Of a stretch of DNA of 64,000 nucleotides, positions 37,423-46,712 are shown piece by piece (positions within the stretch are counted from its first letter, which is position 1; each line of letters begins with the position of its first letter). Source of the stretch: Sphingomonas sp. Root241 (GTDB lineage Bacteria > Pseudomonadota > Alphaproteobacteria > Sphingomonadales > Sphingomonadaceae); contig NZ_LMIV01000001.1 of NCBI RefSeq assembly GCF_001428865.1, positions 1-64,000 on the forward strand, given 5' to 3'. The translations under genes were made by a program, and so were the position numbers. The notes beneath the pieces were generated by a model that had not been told where the DNA came from, ran no database searches, and saw only the letters and a list, made by a program, of their open reading frames with translations.

Positions 37423-38916
37423 TTACCCCCGCGTCAGCCGGACGACCCGCAGCATCGCCAGTGCGGCCAGCACCAAAGTCGCGCTCGCGAAGGCCATCGT
37501 CCAGATCGGCTCGCCGGGGAAGAAGCGCTTCATGATCGATCCCATGGCAGTCGCGACCAGCAATTGCGGCACCACCACGAAGACGTTGAACAGCCCCATA
37601 TAGATGCCGAGCTTCTTCTGCGGCAGGCTCGAGGCGAGGATCGCATAGGGCATTGCGAGGATCGACGCCCAGGCAATGCCGATCCCCACTTCGCTCAAGA
37701 GCAGCCAGTGCCGGTCTGGCATCGCGAAGAAGCTGGCATAGCCCGCCGCGCCGCACAGCAGCCCGACGATATGCGTCCGAGCCTGGCCGATCCGCGCGGC
37801 GAGGAAGGGCAGGAGCGTCAGCGCGGCGATGGCGGCGACGCCGTTATAGGTGGCGAACAATGCATCGACCCAGTTCGCGCCCTTTTGATAGAGCGGGTCG
37901 GCCGCGTCGGCGGCGCCGTAAAAAACCTGCGTCACGATCGGGGTGGTGTTGATCCACATGATGAACAGGGCCGACCAGCTGAAGAACTGCGCCACCGCGA
38001 GCCGCTTCATCAGCAGAGGCATGCCCGAAAAGTCGCCGACGATGCTGCTCAGCATGTTGGCCGCCGACCCCGCCCGGGCCAGCGCGATCGCGACGGCGCT
38101 GGCGAGGCCGTAGCCGAGCAGCAATGCGCCGAGCAGATAGACTTCCTTCTCCAGCCCGAACTGCCCCACCGCCCAGATCACGAGCGCTCCTGCGGCGAGC
38201 CAGACGAAACTGCTGGTATAGCTGCGGGTCGCGAGCAGCGGAGCGGCCGGACTCTCCGCCTCTGCGTCCCGATCGAATGCCGCCATGGCGTCGGGCGCAT
38301 ATTCGCGCGTCGTCACCACGGTCCACAGCACCGAGAGGAACAAGGCCGCCCCGCCGAACCAGAAAGCGAAGCGCACGGTATCCGGGATGCCGCCGTCCGC
38401 TGCCGCATTGGACACGCCGAGATGCTCCAGCGCCCAGGGGAAGATCGACCCGACCACCGCGCCTGTGCCGATGAACGCGGTCTGCACCGCATAGCCCGCC
38501 GCGTGCTGGTCCTTGCGCAGCATATCGCCGACGAACGCGCGGAACGGCTCCATCGAGACGTTGAGCGAGGCATCGAGCACCCACAGCATCACCGCGGCGA
38601 ACAGCAAGGCGGGCGCCAGCGGCATCGCGAACAGGGAGAGCGCCGCGAGCAGCGCGCCGGCAAAGAAATAAGGCCGCCGCCGCCCCAGCCGGCCGAGCCA
38701 GGTCCGATCGCTCATATGCCCGATCACCGGCTGGACGAGCAGCCCGGTCAACGGCGCCGCCACCCACAGCCACGGCAGATCGTCGATGTTCGCGCCGAAG
38801 GTCTGGAAGATCCGGCTCATATTGGCGTTCTGCAGCGCGAAGCCGATCTGGATGCCGAAAAAGCCGAAACTGATGTTCCACAGGCCGACAATAGACTGGC
38901 GCGGCTTTTCGATCAT
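37423..38916 (-). CDS. SLC45-type MFS sugar transporter
   Basis: A 497-residue, 12-segment inner-membrane protein. The N-terminal 'GLWNISFGFFGIQIGFALQ' and 'GHMSDRTWLGRLGRRRPYF' are typical of the SLC45/sucrose-maltose carrier group that includes the Caulobacter maltose transporter MalY. It would carry maltose or short maltodextrins from periplasm to cytoplasm. The start at 38916 ('MIEKPRQSIVG') was chosen over an upstream 18-codon extension. It lies next to the LacI and TonB receptor genes of the sugar locus. Confidence 0.88.
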   Translation of the reverse strand: MIEKPRQSIVGLWNISFGFFGIQIGFALQNANMSRIFQTFGANIDDLPWLWVAAPLTGLLVQPVIGHMSDRTWLGRLGRRRPYFFAGALLAALSLFAMPLAPALLFAAVMLWVLDASLNVSMEPFRAFVGDMLRKDQHAAGYAVQTAFIGTGAVVGSIFPWALEHLGVSNAAADGGIPDTVRFAFWFGGAALFLSVLWTVVTTREYAPDAMAAFDRDAEAESPAAPLLATRSYTSSFVWLAAGALVIWAVGQFGLEKEVYLLGALLLGYGLASAVAIALARAGSAANMLSSIVGDFSGMPLLMKRLAVAQFFSWSALFIMWINTTPIVTQVFYGAADAADPLYQKGANWVDALFATYNGVAAIAALTLLPFLAARIGQARTHIVGLLCGAAGYASFFAMPDRHWLLLSEVGIGIAWASILAMPYAILASSLPQKKLGIYMGLFNVFVVVPQLLVATAMGSIMKRFFPGEPIWTMAFASATLVLAALAMLRVVRLTRG

Positions 38917-39061
38917 TTGCTCATCTTTCCGCTGGCGCCGCAGCCCGTGACCGGCACTAAATTGACTCAATTCGCCGAAACGCGATTCATCTCGTAATTA
39001 TATTTCACGGAATTCTCGTCCGATCCGGCCTCTCCCGGCGCGAACGAAAACAGAACAAATC

Positions 39062-40105
39062 CTACTTTGCAATAGGCTGCTCTGGTGCACCGCACGAGCG
39101 GCGCACCACCAATCTGGTCGGCAGCAGCGCCGATCCGACCGGCTGTTCGCGAATGCGGCCGATCAGCGTCTCGACGAGCTTGCGCCCTGCCAGCCGCGGG
39201 TCCTGCATCACCGTGGTGAGCGGCGGGCTGGCGGAGCTGGCGGCGGGAATGTCGTCGAAGCCGACCACCGCCACGTCGTCGGGCACGCTCAGCCCCGCCG
39301 CCTGCAGGGCGCGCATCGCGCCTATCGCGATCAAGTCGCTGGCCGCGAGGATCGCGTCGAACTTCTCGCCGCTGGCGATCAAGGCGTTCGCCGCCGCGGC
39401 GCCCGCCTCCTCGGTGGTGATCGCGTCGAACTGGAGGCCGGGGCGGGGAATGATCCCGGCCTGCTTGAGCGCGGCGACATGGCCGCGATAGCGATCGTGG
39501 AATTCGGGATAATGGCTCGATGCGCTGCCCAGAAAGGCGATGCTGCGCCGCCCGAGATCGAGCAGGTGCCGCGTCGCTTCCTTGCCGCCGCCATGATTGT
39601 CGCAGCCGACGGTGAGGCCGTAGGCTTCGGACTGGACCGAGCCCCAGCGCACGAAATGCGTGCCGGCATCCTCGAGCGCGCGCAGCCGCGAGCGATAGAG
39701 TTCGTAATCGCCATAGCCGAGCAGGATGATCCCGTCCGCCTTGCGCGAATCCTCGTAATCGGTGTGCCAGTCGCTGGAGAGCTGCTGGAAGCTGATCAGC
39801 AGATCGTGATCGTGCTCGGCGCAGGCGCGGATGATCGAGCCCAGCATCGAATGGAAGAAGGGATTGATCAGCGAATCGTCCGCGGTCGGATCCTCGAAGA
39901 TCAGCAATGCCAGTGTCTGCGAATGGCGCGTGCGCAGGTTCGAAGCGGCCTTGTCGACGCGGTAGTTGAGCTGCTTGGCGATCGATTCGATGCGCAGCCG
40001 CGTCGCCGGGTTCACCCCCAGCTCGCCGCGCAGCGCACGCGAGACGGTGGGCTGCGAGACGCCCGCCAGTTGCGCGATATCGAATGAGGTCGGCTTGCGC
40101 TGCAT
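39062..40105 (-). CDS. LacI-family regulator of the maltodextrin locus
   Basis: A 347-residue protein. The LacI HTH and hinge are 'SFDIAQLAGVSQPTVSRAL' and 'NYRVDKAASNLRTRHS', then a periplasmic-binding-like sugar domain ('VVGFDDIPAASSASPPLTTV'). It is divergent from the TonB receptor, with an atacgtat palindrome in the gap, and upstream of the MFS gene. It probably represses uptake and hydrolysis genes until maltose is present. Confidence 0.92.
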   Translation of the reverse strand: MQRKPTSFDIAQLAGVSQPTVSRALRGELGVNPATRLRIESIAKQLNYRVDKAASNLRTRHSQTLALLIFEDPTADDSLINPFFHSMLGSIIRACAEHDHDLLISFQQLSSDWHTDYEDSRKADGIILLGYGDYELYRSRLRALEDAGTHFVRWGSVQSEAYGLTVGCDNHGGGKEATRHLLDLGRRSIAFLGSASSHYPEFHDRYRGHVAALKQAGIIPRPGLQFDAITTEEAGAAAANALIASGEKFDAILAASDLIAIGAMRALQAAGLSVPDDVAVVGFDDIPAASSASPPLTTVMQDPRLAGRKLVETLIGRIREQPVGSALLPTRLVVRRSCGAPEQPIAK

Positions 40106-40231
40106 GCCTCTGGCTGTCCCTTCCCCGCAGGCGGTCTGTGCCGCTTCGCATAATATGCAATGCGCGCAGATCGCCCCTCAGGTCAACGACAGGGGTGATG
40201 CAAACGGGTCACTCCGGGCAGGGAACGGCAC

Positions 40232-40245
40232 TGAATACGTATGTG
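40232..40245. promoter_or_regulatory. Candidate LacI-type operator
   Basis: The centre is atacgtat, a perfect 8-bp palindrome at 40235-40242 within tgaatacgtatgtg. Related tgaatacgtattca-type sites are bound by LacI repressors in Caulobacter and Xanthomonas sugar loci. It lies 139 bp upstream of the receptor start. Confidence 0.5.
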
Positions 40246-40380
40246 ACCGGCTGGTCGGGGAGGGGTGTTTCGGAAGAAGTGCGCCGCAACGGCGGGCAGT
40301 TCCTTTGCACGCCACAGGTTACGCACTCGAAACGAACCGGCCGTGAGAGCTGGAGCGGGGCGGTTTAGGGGAGACGGACT

Positions 40381-43203
40381 TTGATCAGCAATAACCGTGG
40401 CCGTTCGGCCACTCGCATGGCTCTTGGGGCGAGCAGCCAGGCACTTGGCGTCGCGCTCGCGCTCGCGGCCTTCGCCGCGCCGGCAATGGCGCAGGACGCG
40501 CCCGCCGCCGATCCGGCGCAGAGTGCCGATACCCAGGGCGAAGAGATCGTCATCACCGGCATCCGCGCCTCGCTCGCCTCGTCGGCCGCGATCAAGCGCG
40601 ACCAGTCGATGATCGTCGATTCGATCTCGGCCGAAGACGTCGGCAAGCTGCCCGACGTCTCGATCGCCGATTCGCTCGCCCGCCTCCCCGGCGTGACCGC
40701 GCAGCGCCTCGAGGGCCGCGACCAGCGCCTGTCGATCCGCGGCCTCGGCCCCGATTTCTCGACGACCCTGCTCAACGGCCGCGAGCAGGTCACCGTCGGC
40801 GACAATCGCGGCGTCGAATACGACCAATATCCCTCGGAATTCTTCAAGACCGTCAATGTCTACAAATCGGCCGACGCCTCGCTGGTCGCCGCGGGCATCG
40901 CCGGCACCGTCGACCTGCGCATGCTGCGCCCGCTCGATTCGAAGACCGCCTTCGTCGTCTCGGCCCGCGGGCAGATGAACGAGAAGGACAAGCTCAATCC
41001 CGACGGCAGCCGCTACGGCTATCGCGCTTCGGCGACCTATGTCGGCAAGTTCGCGGGCGACACGCTCGGCATCGCGATCGGCCTGTCGGCGCAGAGCACG
41101 CCCACCCAGATCGAGCGCTACGCCGCCTGGGGCTTCCCCACCGAACCCGCGGCCGGCGGCAACCTCTTCCTCGGCGGCGCCAAGCCCTACGTCCAGTCGA
41201 ACGTGCTCAAGCGCTATGGCGGCGTCGCCACGGTCGAGTGGGCGCCGAGCGAGAATTTCCATTCGACCTTCGACGCGCTCTATTCGAATTTCGAGGAGAC
41301 GCAGCGGCTGCGCGGCATCGAATTCCCGATCGCGCCGACCTGGGGCTCGAACGCCGTCATCCAGCCGGGCTACACGGTCGAGGACGGCCTCGTCACCGAA
41401 GCGACTTTGACCAATGTCGTCGGCGTCCAGCGCAACGATTTCAACAAGCGCTCCGCCGACAATCTCTCGCTCGGCTGGAATAACGATCTCCGTCTCAGCG
41501 ATTCGGTCCATTTCGTCGTCGACGCCAGCTGGAGCCGTGCGACCCGCACCGATTTCCTGCTCGAGACCTATTCGGGCACCGGCTATAATTCATCGGGCGC
41601 CAAGGATACGATCCACATCTCGCACAACAGCGACGGCACCTACGACATCGTGCCCACGCTCGATTATACCAATACCGGCATCATCCGCCTGACCGATCCG
41701 CGCGGCTGGGGCTTCAACGGCACCCAGACGGTGGTGCAGGCCGGCTTCCTCAACCGCCCGGACTTCACCGACGATCTCAAGTCGCTGCGCGCCAGCTTCA
41801 ACGGCGAGTTCAGCAACTCGATCGTCAAGGGATGGGAAGTGGGCGCGAACTACAGCCGCCGCGAGAAGCAGAGCCGCTACACGTCGTACTTCCTCTGCCC
41901 GCCGGGCGGCGGCACCAACTGCACCGTCGCCAGCGGCACGCCGACGAGCTTCGCGGTGCCGGCCGACGCGCTGCTCGATGAGCAGGTCTCGCTCGGCTAT
42001 CTCGGCGTGCCGAAGATGCTGACCTACGATCCGATGAAGGTCTACGGCCTGCTCAATTCGGTGTTCGACAACCGCCCGGACTCGCTGGTCCGCGACAACG
42101 TCATCACCGAGAAGGTGCTCACCGGCTATGCCAAATTGGCGATCGACGGCACCGTCGGCGGCAAGGCATTGAAGGGCTCGCTCGGGTTCCAGGTGGTGCA
42201 CACCAAGCAGGGTTCGTCGGGGCAGATCGCCGCGCTGCAGGCGGGCGTGGTCACCACCGCGCCGGTCGACGGCGAGATCAGCTACACCAACTTCCTGCCC
42301 TCGGCGACGTTCAGCGTCGAGCTCGACGACGGCTTCTACATCAAGCTCGGTGCCGCGCAGACGATGGTGCGCCCGCGCCTCGATCAGGAGCGCATCACTC
42401 AGGCGGTCAGCGTCGATTTCTCGAAGATCGGCCTCGGCGGTTCGCCGCAGAACAGCCCGTTCAGCTCGAACGGCGGCAATTTCGAGCTCAAGCCCTACAA
42501 GTCGGATAACATCGACGTCTCGTTCGAGAAATATTTCCACGGCGGCGGCTATCTGGCGCTGACCGGCTTCTTCAAGCACCTCACCGACTTCGTCGATCCG
42601 AACAACAGCGTACTCTATGATTTCTCGGCCCTGCTGTCGGTGCTGCCACCGGCGCAGCGCGCGATCGTAGTGGCGCAGAACGCGCAGTTCGGCCTGGTCA
42701 AGGCGCCGGCCAATACCGGCCGCGGCGAGATCCTCGGCGTCGAGGCGACCGCGTCCTTGCCGTTCAGCGTGTTCAGCCAGGCGCTCGACGGCTTCGGCAT
42801 CTTCGCCACCGGCAGCTATGTCGACAGCAAGATCGTCTATGCCGACAATAGCCCGGTGACGCTGCCGGGCCAGTCGAAGTGGATCGGCACCGGCACTGCC
42901 TATTTCGAGAAGAACGGCTTCCAGGCCCGCGCGACCTATCGCTGGCGCGACGAGTTCCTCGCCGAGCTGGCCGGCCTCTCGGCCAATCCCGAATATCGCA
43001 CGGGCAAGGCCGAGGGCGTGCTCGACGCCCAGATCGGCTACGAGTTCCAGAGCGGTCCGCTCACCGGCCTCTCGATCCTCGCCCAGGCGAAGAACCTCAC
43101 CGACGCGCCGTTCGTCACCACCGAGGCGGGCGATACGCGGCTCACGCGCGAATATCAGCGCTACGGCCGCGATTATTATCTCGGCCTCTCGTACAAGTTC
43201 TGA
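40381..43203 (+). CDS. TonB-dependent receptor (maltodextrin type)
   Basis: A 940-residue outer-membrane protein. A signal peptide ends at 'AAPAMAQD'. The TonB-box/plug region includes 'EEIVITGIRASLASSAAIKR' and 'IADSLARLPGVTAQRLEGR', then a 22-strand-type barrel ending in Phe ('YLGLSYKF'). The plug wording matches the Caulobacter MalA/Xanthomonas sugar-receptor class. The start is TTG with gggag upstream; an ATG 12 codons on is a weaker choice because it removes the basic N region. It heads the halogenase-GH13-GH13 operon. Confidence 0.92.
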   Translation: MISNNRGRSATRMALGASSQALGVALALAAFAAPAMAQDAPAADPAQSADTQGEEIVITGIRASLASSAAIKRDQSMIVDSISAEDVGKLPDVSIADSLARLPGVTAQRLEGRDQRLSIRGLGPDFSTTLLNGREQVTVGDNRGVEYDQYPSEFFKTVNVYKSADASLVAAGIAGTVDLRMLRPLDSKTAFVVSARGQMNEKDKLNPDGSRYGYRASATYVGKFAGDTLGIAIGLSAQSTPTQIERYAAWGFPTEPAAGGNLFLGGAKPYVQSNVLKRYGGVATVEWAPSENFHSTFDALYSNFEETQRLRGIEFPIAPTWGSNAVIQPGYTVEDGLVTEATLTNVVGVQRNDFNKRSADNLSLGWNNDLRLSDSVHFVVDASWSRATRTDFLLETYSGTGYNSSGAKDTIHISHNSDGTYDIVPTLDYTNTGIIRLTDPRGWGFNGTQTVVQAGFLNRPDFTDDLKSLRASFNGEFSNSIVKGWEVGANYSRREKQSRYTSYFLCPPGGGTNCTVASGTPTSFAVPADALLDEQVSLGYLGVPKMLTYDPMKVYGLLNSVFDNRPDSLVRDNVITEKVLTGYAKLAIDGTVGGKALKGSLGFQVVHTKQGSSGQIAALQAGVVTTAPVDGEISYTNFLPSATFSVELDDGFYIKLGAAQTMVRPRLDQERITQAVSVDFSKIGLGGSPQNSPFSSNGGNFELKPYKSDNIDVSFEKYFHGGGYLALTGFFKHLTDFVDPNNSVLYDFSALLSVLPPAQRAIVVAQNAQFGLVKAPANTGRGEILGVEATASLPFSVFSQALDGFGIFATGSYVDSKIVYADNSPVTLPGQSKWIGTGTAYFEKNGFQARATYRWRDEFLAELAGLSANPEYRTGKAEGVLDAQIGYEFQSGPLTGLSILAQAKNLTDAPFVTTEAGDTRLTREYQRYGRDYYLGLSYKF

Positions 43204-43213
43204 TGCCTACCCT

Positions 43214-43237
43214 GCCCGGGCTCCGCGGAGCCCGGGC
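43214..43237. promoter_or_regulatory. Perfect 24-bp palindrome between receptor and halogenase
   Basis: The sequence gcccgggctcc / ggagcccgggc with a 2-bp centre forms a very stable GC stem just after the receptor stop. There is no T run. It could protect the receptor mRNA 3' end or lower expression of the downstream genes. Confidence 0.6.
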
Positions 43238-43260
43238 CATGGCCTTTCCGGGAGCGTAAA

Positions 43261-44928
43261 GTGGCGTCCGAACAGCCCTATCGCATCGTCGTGGCCGGGG
43301 GCGGCACCGCAGGGTGGATGACCGCCGCCGCGCTGATCCGCTTCCTCGGCCCCGGCTCCAGCGTGACTCTGGTTGAATCCGAGGAGATCGGCACGGTCGG
43401 GGTGGGGGAGGCGACCATCCCGCAGATCCGCATGTTCAATGCCGGGCTGGGGGTGGACGAGAACGCGTTCATCGCCGCGACGCAGGCGACGTTCAAGCTC
43501 GCGATCGAATTCGTCGGCTGGACGAAGGGTGGCCGCTACATGCACGCGTTCGGCGATGTCGGCCGGCCCAATGGCGGCGTCGCCTTCCAGCATAGCTGGC
43601 TGCGCGGCATGGCCGAGGGCGTGGCCCGGCCGCTCGCCGAGTATTCGCTCAACAATGCGGCGGCGCTCGCCAATCGCATGCAGCGCGGGCCCGCGCACAC
43701 TGCGGCGATGCTGCCCGAAATGCCGTACGCATTCCATTTCGACGCGGGCCTCTATGCGCGCTTCCTGCGGAGCTACGCCGAGCAGGCCGGCGTCGTGCGG
43801 CACGAGGGGCGGATCGTCGAGGTGCTGCGCGATTCCGGAACCGGTGACGTCACCGCGCTGCGGCTCGAGCGGACATATGATGGGTTGAACCGCCCCTCTT
43901 CCGTTCGGGCTGAGCCTGTCGAAGCCCTCCCATCCACGGGCGCATCGCAAGCGGACAGCCGCCCTTCGACAAGCTCAGGGCGAACGGTTGGGGTTGCGTC
44001 AGCCCAGGCGGAGGCTGCTCCAGACGACTCCCCTGAAATCGCGGGCGACTTGTTCATCGACTGCACCGGCTTTCGCGGCCTGCTGATCGCTGACGCGCTC
44101 GGCGTCGGATATGAGGATTGGTCGCACTGGCTGCCCTGCGACCGGGCACTCGCGGTGCCGAGCGCGCGCGCGGGGGACTTCACGTCCTATACCCGCGCCA
44201 CTGCGCACGCCGCCGGCTGGCAATGGCGCATCCCGCTCCAGCACCGCACCGGCAACGGTATCGTCTATTCCAGCGACGCATTGTCCGACGACGAAGCGGC
44301 GGCGCAGCTCCTCGCCAATCTCGACGGGCCTGCGCTCGCCGATCCGCGTCCGCTCCGCTTCATGCCGGGCAAGCGCCGTGCCTTCTGGCAGGCCAATGTC
44401 ATCGCCGTCGGACTGGCGAGCGGCTTTCTCGAGCCGCTCGAATCGACGAGCATCCACATGATCCAGTCGGCGGTTGAGCGGATCCTCAAGCTCCTTCCCG
44501 GGCGGTGCATCGGCGAGGCTCAGCGCGCCGAGTATAATCGCCAGGCCGATCGGGAATATGATCGCATCCGCGACTTTCTGATCCTCCATTACGCCGCCAA
44601 TGATCGCGACGAGCCCTTCTGGCGCGCGCGCCGCGAGACGCCGTTGCCGGAGAGCCTCGCGCACAAGATCGCGCTGTGGCGCGCCTCGGGCCAGATCGTC
44701 CGCGAGGAGAGTGACCTGTTCAGCGAAGTCGCGTGGCTGCAGGTGCTCGTCGGGCAGGGGATCGCCGCCGAGGGGCACCACCCGCTCGCCGACCGGCCGG
44801 GCAGCGCGGAGCTCGCCGAATATCTCGATCTGCTCGCCAAGCTCACTGCGCGCGAAGTCGCCCAGATGCCCGATCACGCCGCTTTCATCCGCCAGCATTG
44901 CGCCGCGCACGAGGAGATCGCCGCATGA
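43261..44928 (+). CDS. Tryptophan-halogenase-like flavoprotein carrying an in-frame repeat insertion
   Basis: A 555-residue protein with a GTG start. The FAD loop is 'VVAGGGTAGWMTAAALI' and the halogenase motif is 'WQWRIP'. 'RGMAEGVARPL' and 'GFLEPLESTSIHMIQ' are also family features. Similar genes sit beside TonB sugar receptors in Caulobacter and Xanthomonas, where they are not known to halogenate tryptophan. About residues 208-260 form an insert created by a family B repeat (see 43901-43987). Without it, 'RLE' would run into 'EIAGDLFIDCTGFRG', as in relatives. It overlaps the amylase start as ATGA. Confidence 0.85.
   Translation: MASEQPYRIVVAGGGTAGWMTAAALIRFLGPGSSVTLVESEEIGTVGVGEATIPQIRMFNAGLGVDENAFIAATQATFKLAIEFVGWTKGGRYMHAFGDVGRPNGGVAFQHSWLRGMAEGVARPLAEYSLNNAAALANRMQRGPAHTAAMLPEMPYAFHFDAGLYARFLRSYAEQAGVVRHEGRIVEVLRDSGTGDVTALRLERTYDGLNRPSSVRAEPVEALPSTGASQADSRPSTSSGRTVGVASAQAEAAPDDSPEIAGDLFIDCTGFRGLLIADALGVGYEDWSHWLPCDRALAVPSARAGDFTSYTRATAHAAGWQWRIPLQHRTGNGIVYSSDALSDDEAAAQLLANLDGPALADPRPLRFMPGKRRAFWQANVIAVGLASGFLEPLESTSIHMIQSAVERILKLLPGRCIGEAQRAEYNRQADREYDRIRDFLILHYAANDRDEPFWRARRETPLPESLAHKIALWRASGQIVREESDLFSEVAWLQVLVGQGIAAEGHHPLADRPGSAELAEYLDLLAKLTAREVAQMPDHAAFIRQHCAAHEEIAA
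43901..43987. repeat. Family B inverted-repeat element inside the halogenase gene
   Basis: Arms ccgttcgggctgagcctgtc and gacaagctcagggcgaacgg surround a centre of about 35 bp. The length is 87 bp (29 codons), so the frame is kept. It is translated as 'PSSVRAEPVEALPSTG' and onwards, a peptide typical of such repeats. It is inserted in a loop between beta strands ahead of 'IAGDLFIDCTGF'. Confidence 0.88.
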
Positions 44929-46712
44929 AGCTCGCCGCGTTCTTCCTTGCCATGCTCGCCGCCATGCCTGCCGCCGCGCAGAGCTATCGCGATCGCCTGC
45001 CCGAGGACGAGGTGCTCTATTTCCTGCTCCCCGACCGGTTCGAGAATGGCGACACCGCCAATGATCGCGGCGGACTGAAGGGCGACCGACTCGTCACCGG
45101 CTTCGACCCCGCGGCCAAGGGCTTCTACCATGGCGGCGATCTCAAGGGACTGACCAAGCGGCTCGATTATGTCGAGGCGCTCGGTGCCACCGCGATCTGG
45201 GTCGGCCCGATCTTCAAGAACAAGCCGGTGCAGGGCCCGAAGGGACAGGAATCCGCCGGCTATCACGGCTATTGGGTGACCGACTTCACCATGGTCGACC
45301 CGCATCTCGGCACCGATGCGGACTTCAAGGCCCTGGTCGACGCGGCGCATGCCCGCGGGATCAAGGTCTATATGGACATCATCGTCAATCACACCGCGGA
45401 CGTGATCCGGTATCGCGAGTGCGGCGACTGCACGTATCGGTCTCGCGCCGAGTTTCCGTACGGGCGCAAAGGCGGCGTCGCCGGTGCGGCGATCAACAGC
45501 GGTTTCGCCGGCGACGACATCCGGACGCCCGAAAATTTCGCGAAACTGACCCGGCCCGATTACGCCTATACGCCGTTCGTGCCGGCGGCGGAGCGGCAGG
45601 TGAAGGTCCCGGCCTGGCTCAACGATCCGATCTACTACCACAACCGCGGCAACTCGACCTTCGCGGGCGAGAGTTCGACGATGGGCGATTTCGTGGGGCT
45701 CGACGACGTGTTCACCGAGCATCCGCGCGTGATCGCGGGCATGATCGAGATCTTCGGGAGCTGGATCGATCGCTTCGGGATCGACGGCTTCCGCATCGAT
45801 ACCGCGCGCCACGTGAACCCCGAATTCTGGGCGGCGTTCGCGCCGGCGATGCTCGAACGCGCCAAAGCGAAGGGCATTCCCAACTTCCATATCTTCGGCG
45901 AAGTCGCCGATCCCGACACGTCGGCACTCGCCCGGCACACCCGCGTCGACAAATTGCCGACCGTCCTCGATTTCGCCTTCGCGCGCACCGTCAACGCGGT
46001 CAGCGCTGGCGAGGTCGGCACCGACAAGCTCGCCGCGGTATTCGCCGCCGATCCGCTCTACGAAGGCGGCGAGGCGACTGCGCGCAGGCTCCCCACCTTC
46101 CTCGGCAACCACGATCAGGGCCGCGCCGCCTTCTTCATCCGCAAGGCCAATCCGAATGCGAGCGCGGAGGAACTGCTGGCGCGTGACCGGCTCGCTCATG
46201 CGATGCTGCTCCTGCTGCGCGGCGTGCCGACGATCTATTCGGGCGACGAGCAGGGTTTCGTCGGCGACGGCGACGATCAGAATGCGCGCGAGGACATGTT
46301 CGCCAGCAAGGTGGCGGTCTATAACGACAACCAATTGCTCGGCACGGCCCGCACCAACGCCGTCGCCAATTTCGACACCGATCATCCGCTGTTCCGCGAA
46401 ATCGCCACGCTGGCGAAGCTGCGCCGCGCACACCCGGCGCTCACCCGCGGCCGGCAGATCGTGCGCTTCGCCGGCGACAAGCCCGGCCTGTTCGCGGTCT
46501 CGCGCTTCGATCCCGATAGCGGCGCGGAGATCCTGATCGCGTTCAATTCGAGCCCGCAGCCTTGGACCGGCAACGTTCAGGTGGAGACCGGCTCGACGAC
46601 GTTCGCGTCGCTCGCCGGCGCCTGCCCCGCAACCGCCGCCGCCCCCGGCAGCGTCACCCTGACCCTACCCGCCTTCGGCTATGCCGTCTGCGCCGCCGGA
46701 AAGTCGCAATGA
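44925..46712 (+). CDS. Secreted GH13 alpha-amylase-family enzyme
   Basis: A 595-residue protein with a signal peptide ('MKLAAFFLAMLAAMPAAAQS'). The GH13 blocks are present: 'VYMDIIVNHTADV', 'GIDGFRIDTARHVN' (nucleophile Asp), 'FHIFGEVAD' (acid/base Glu) and 'TFLGNHDQGRAA' (third Asp). It should cut maltodextrins in the periplasm after the receptor brings them in. It overlaps both neighbours by ATGA. Confidence 0.93.
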   Translation: MKLAAFFLAMLAAMPAAAQSYRDRLPEDEVLYFLLPDRFENGDTANDRGGLKGDRLVTGFDPAAKGFYHGGDLKGLTKRLDYVEALGATAIWVGPIFKNKPVQGPKGQESAGYHGYWVTDFTMVDPHLGTDADFKALVDAAHARGIKVYMDIIVNHTADVIRYRECGDCTYRSRAEFPYGRKGGVAGAAINSGFAGDDIRTPENFAKLTRPDYAYTPFVPAAERQVKVPAWLNDPIYYHNRGNSTFAGESSTMGDFVGLDDVFTEHPRVIAGMIEIFGSWIDRFGIDGFRIDTARHVNPEFWAAFAPAMLERAKAKGIPNFHIFGEVADPDTSALARHTRVDKLPTVLDFAFARTVNAVSAGEVGTDKLAAVFAADPLYEGGEATARRLPTFLGNHDQGRAAFFIRKANPNASAEELLARDRLAHAMLLLLRGVPTIYSGDEQGFVGDGDDQNAREDMFASKVAVYNDNQLLGTARTNAVANFDTDHPLFREIATLAKLRRAHPALTRGRQIVRFAGDKPGLFAVSRFDPDSGAEILIAFNSSPQPWTGNVQVETGSTTFASLAGACPATAAAPGSVTLTLPAFGYAVCAAGKSQ

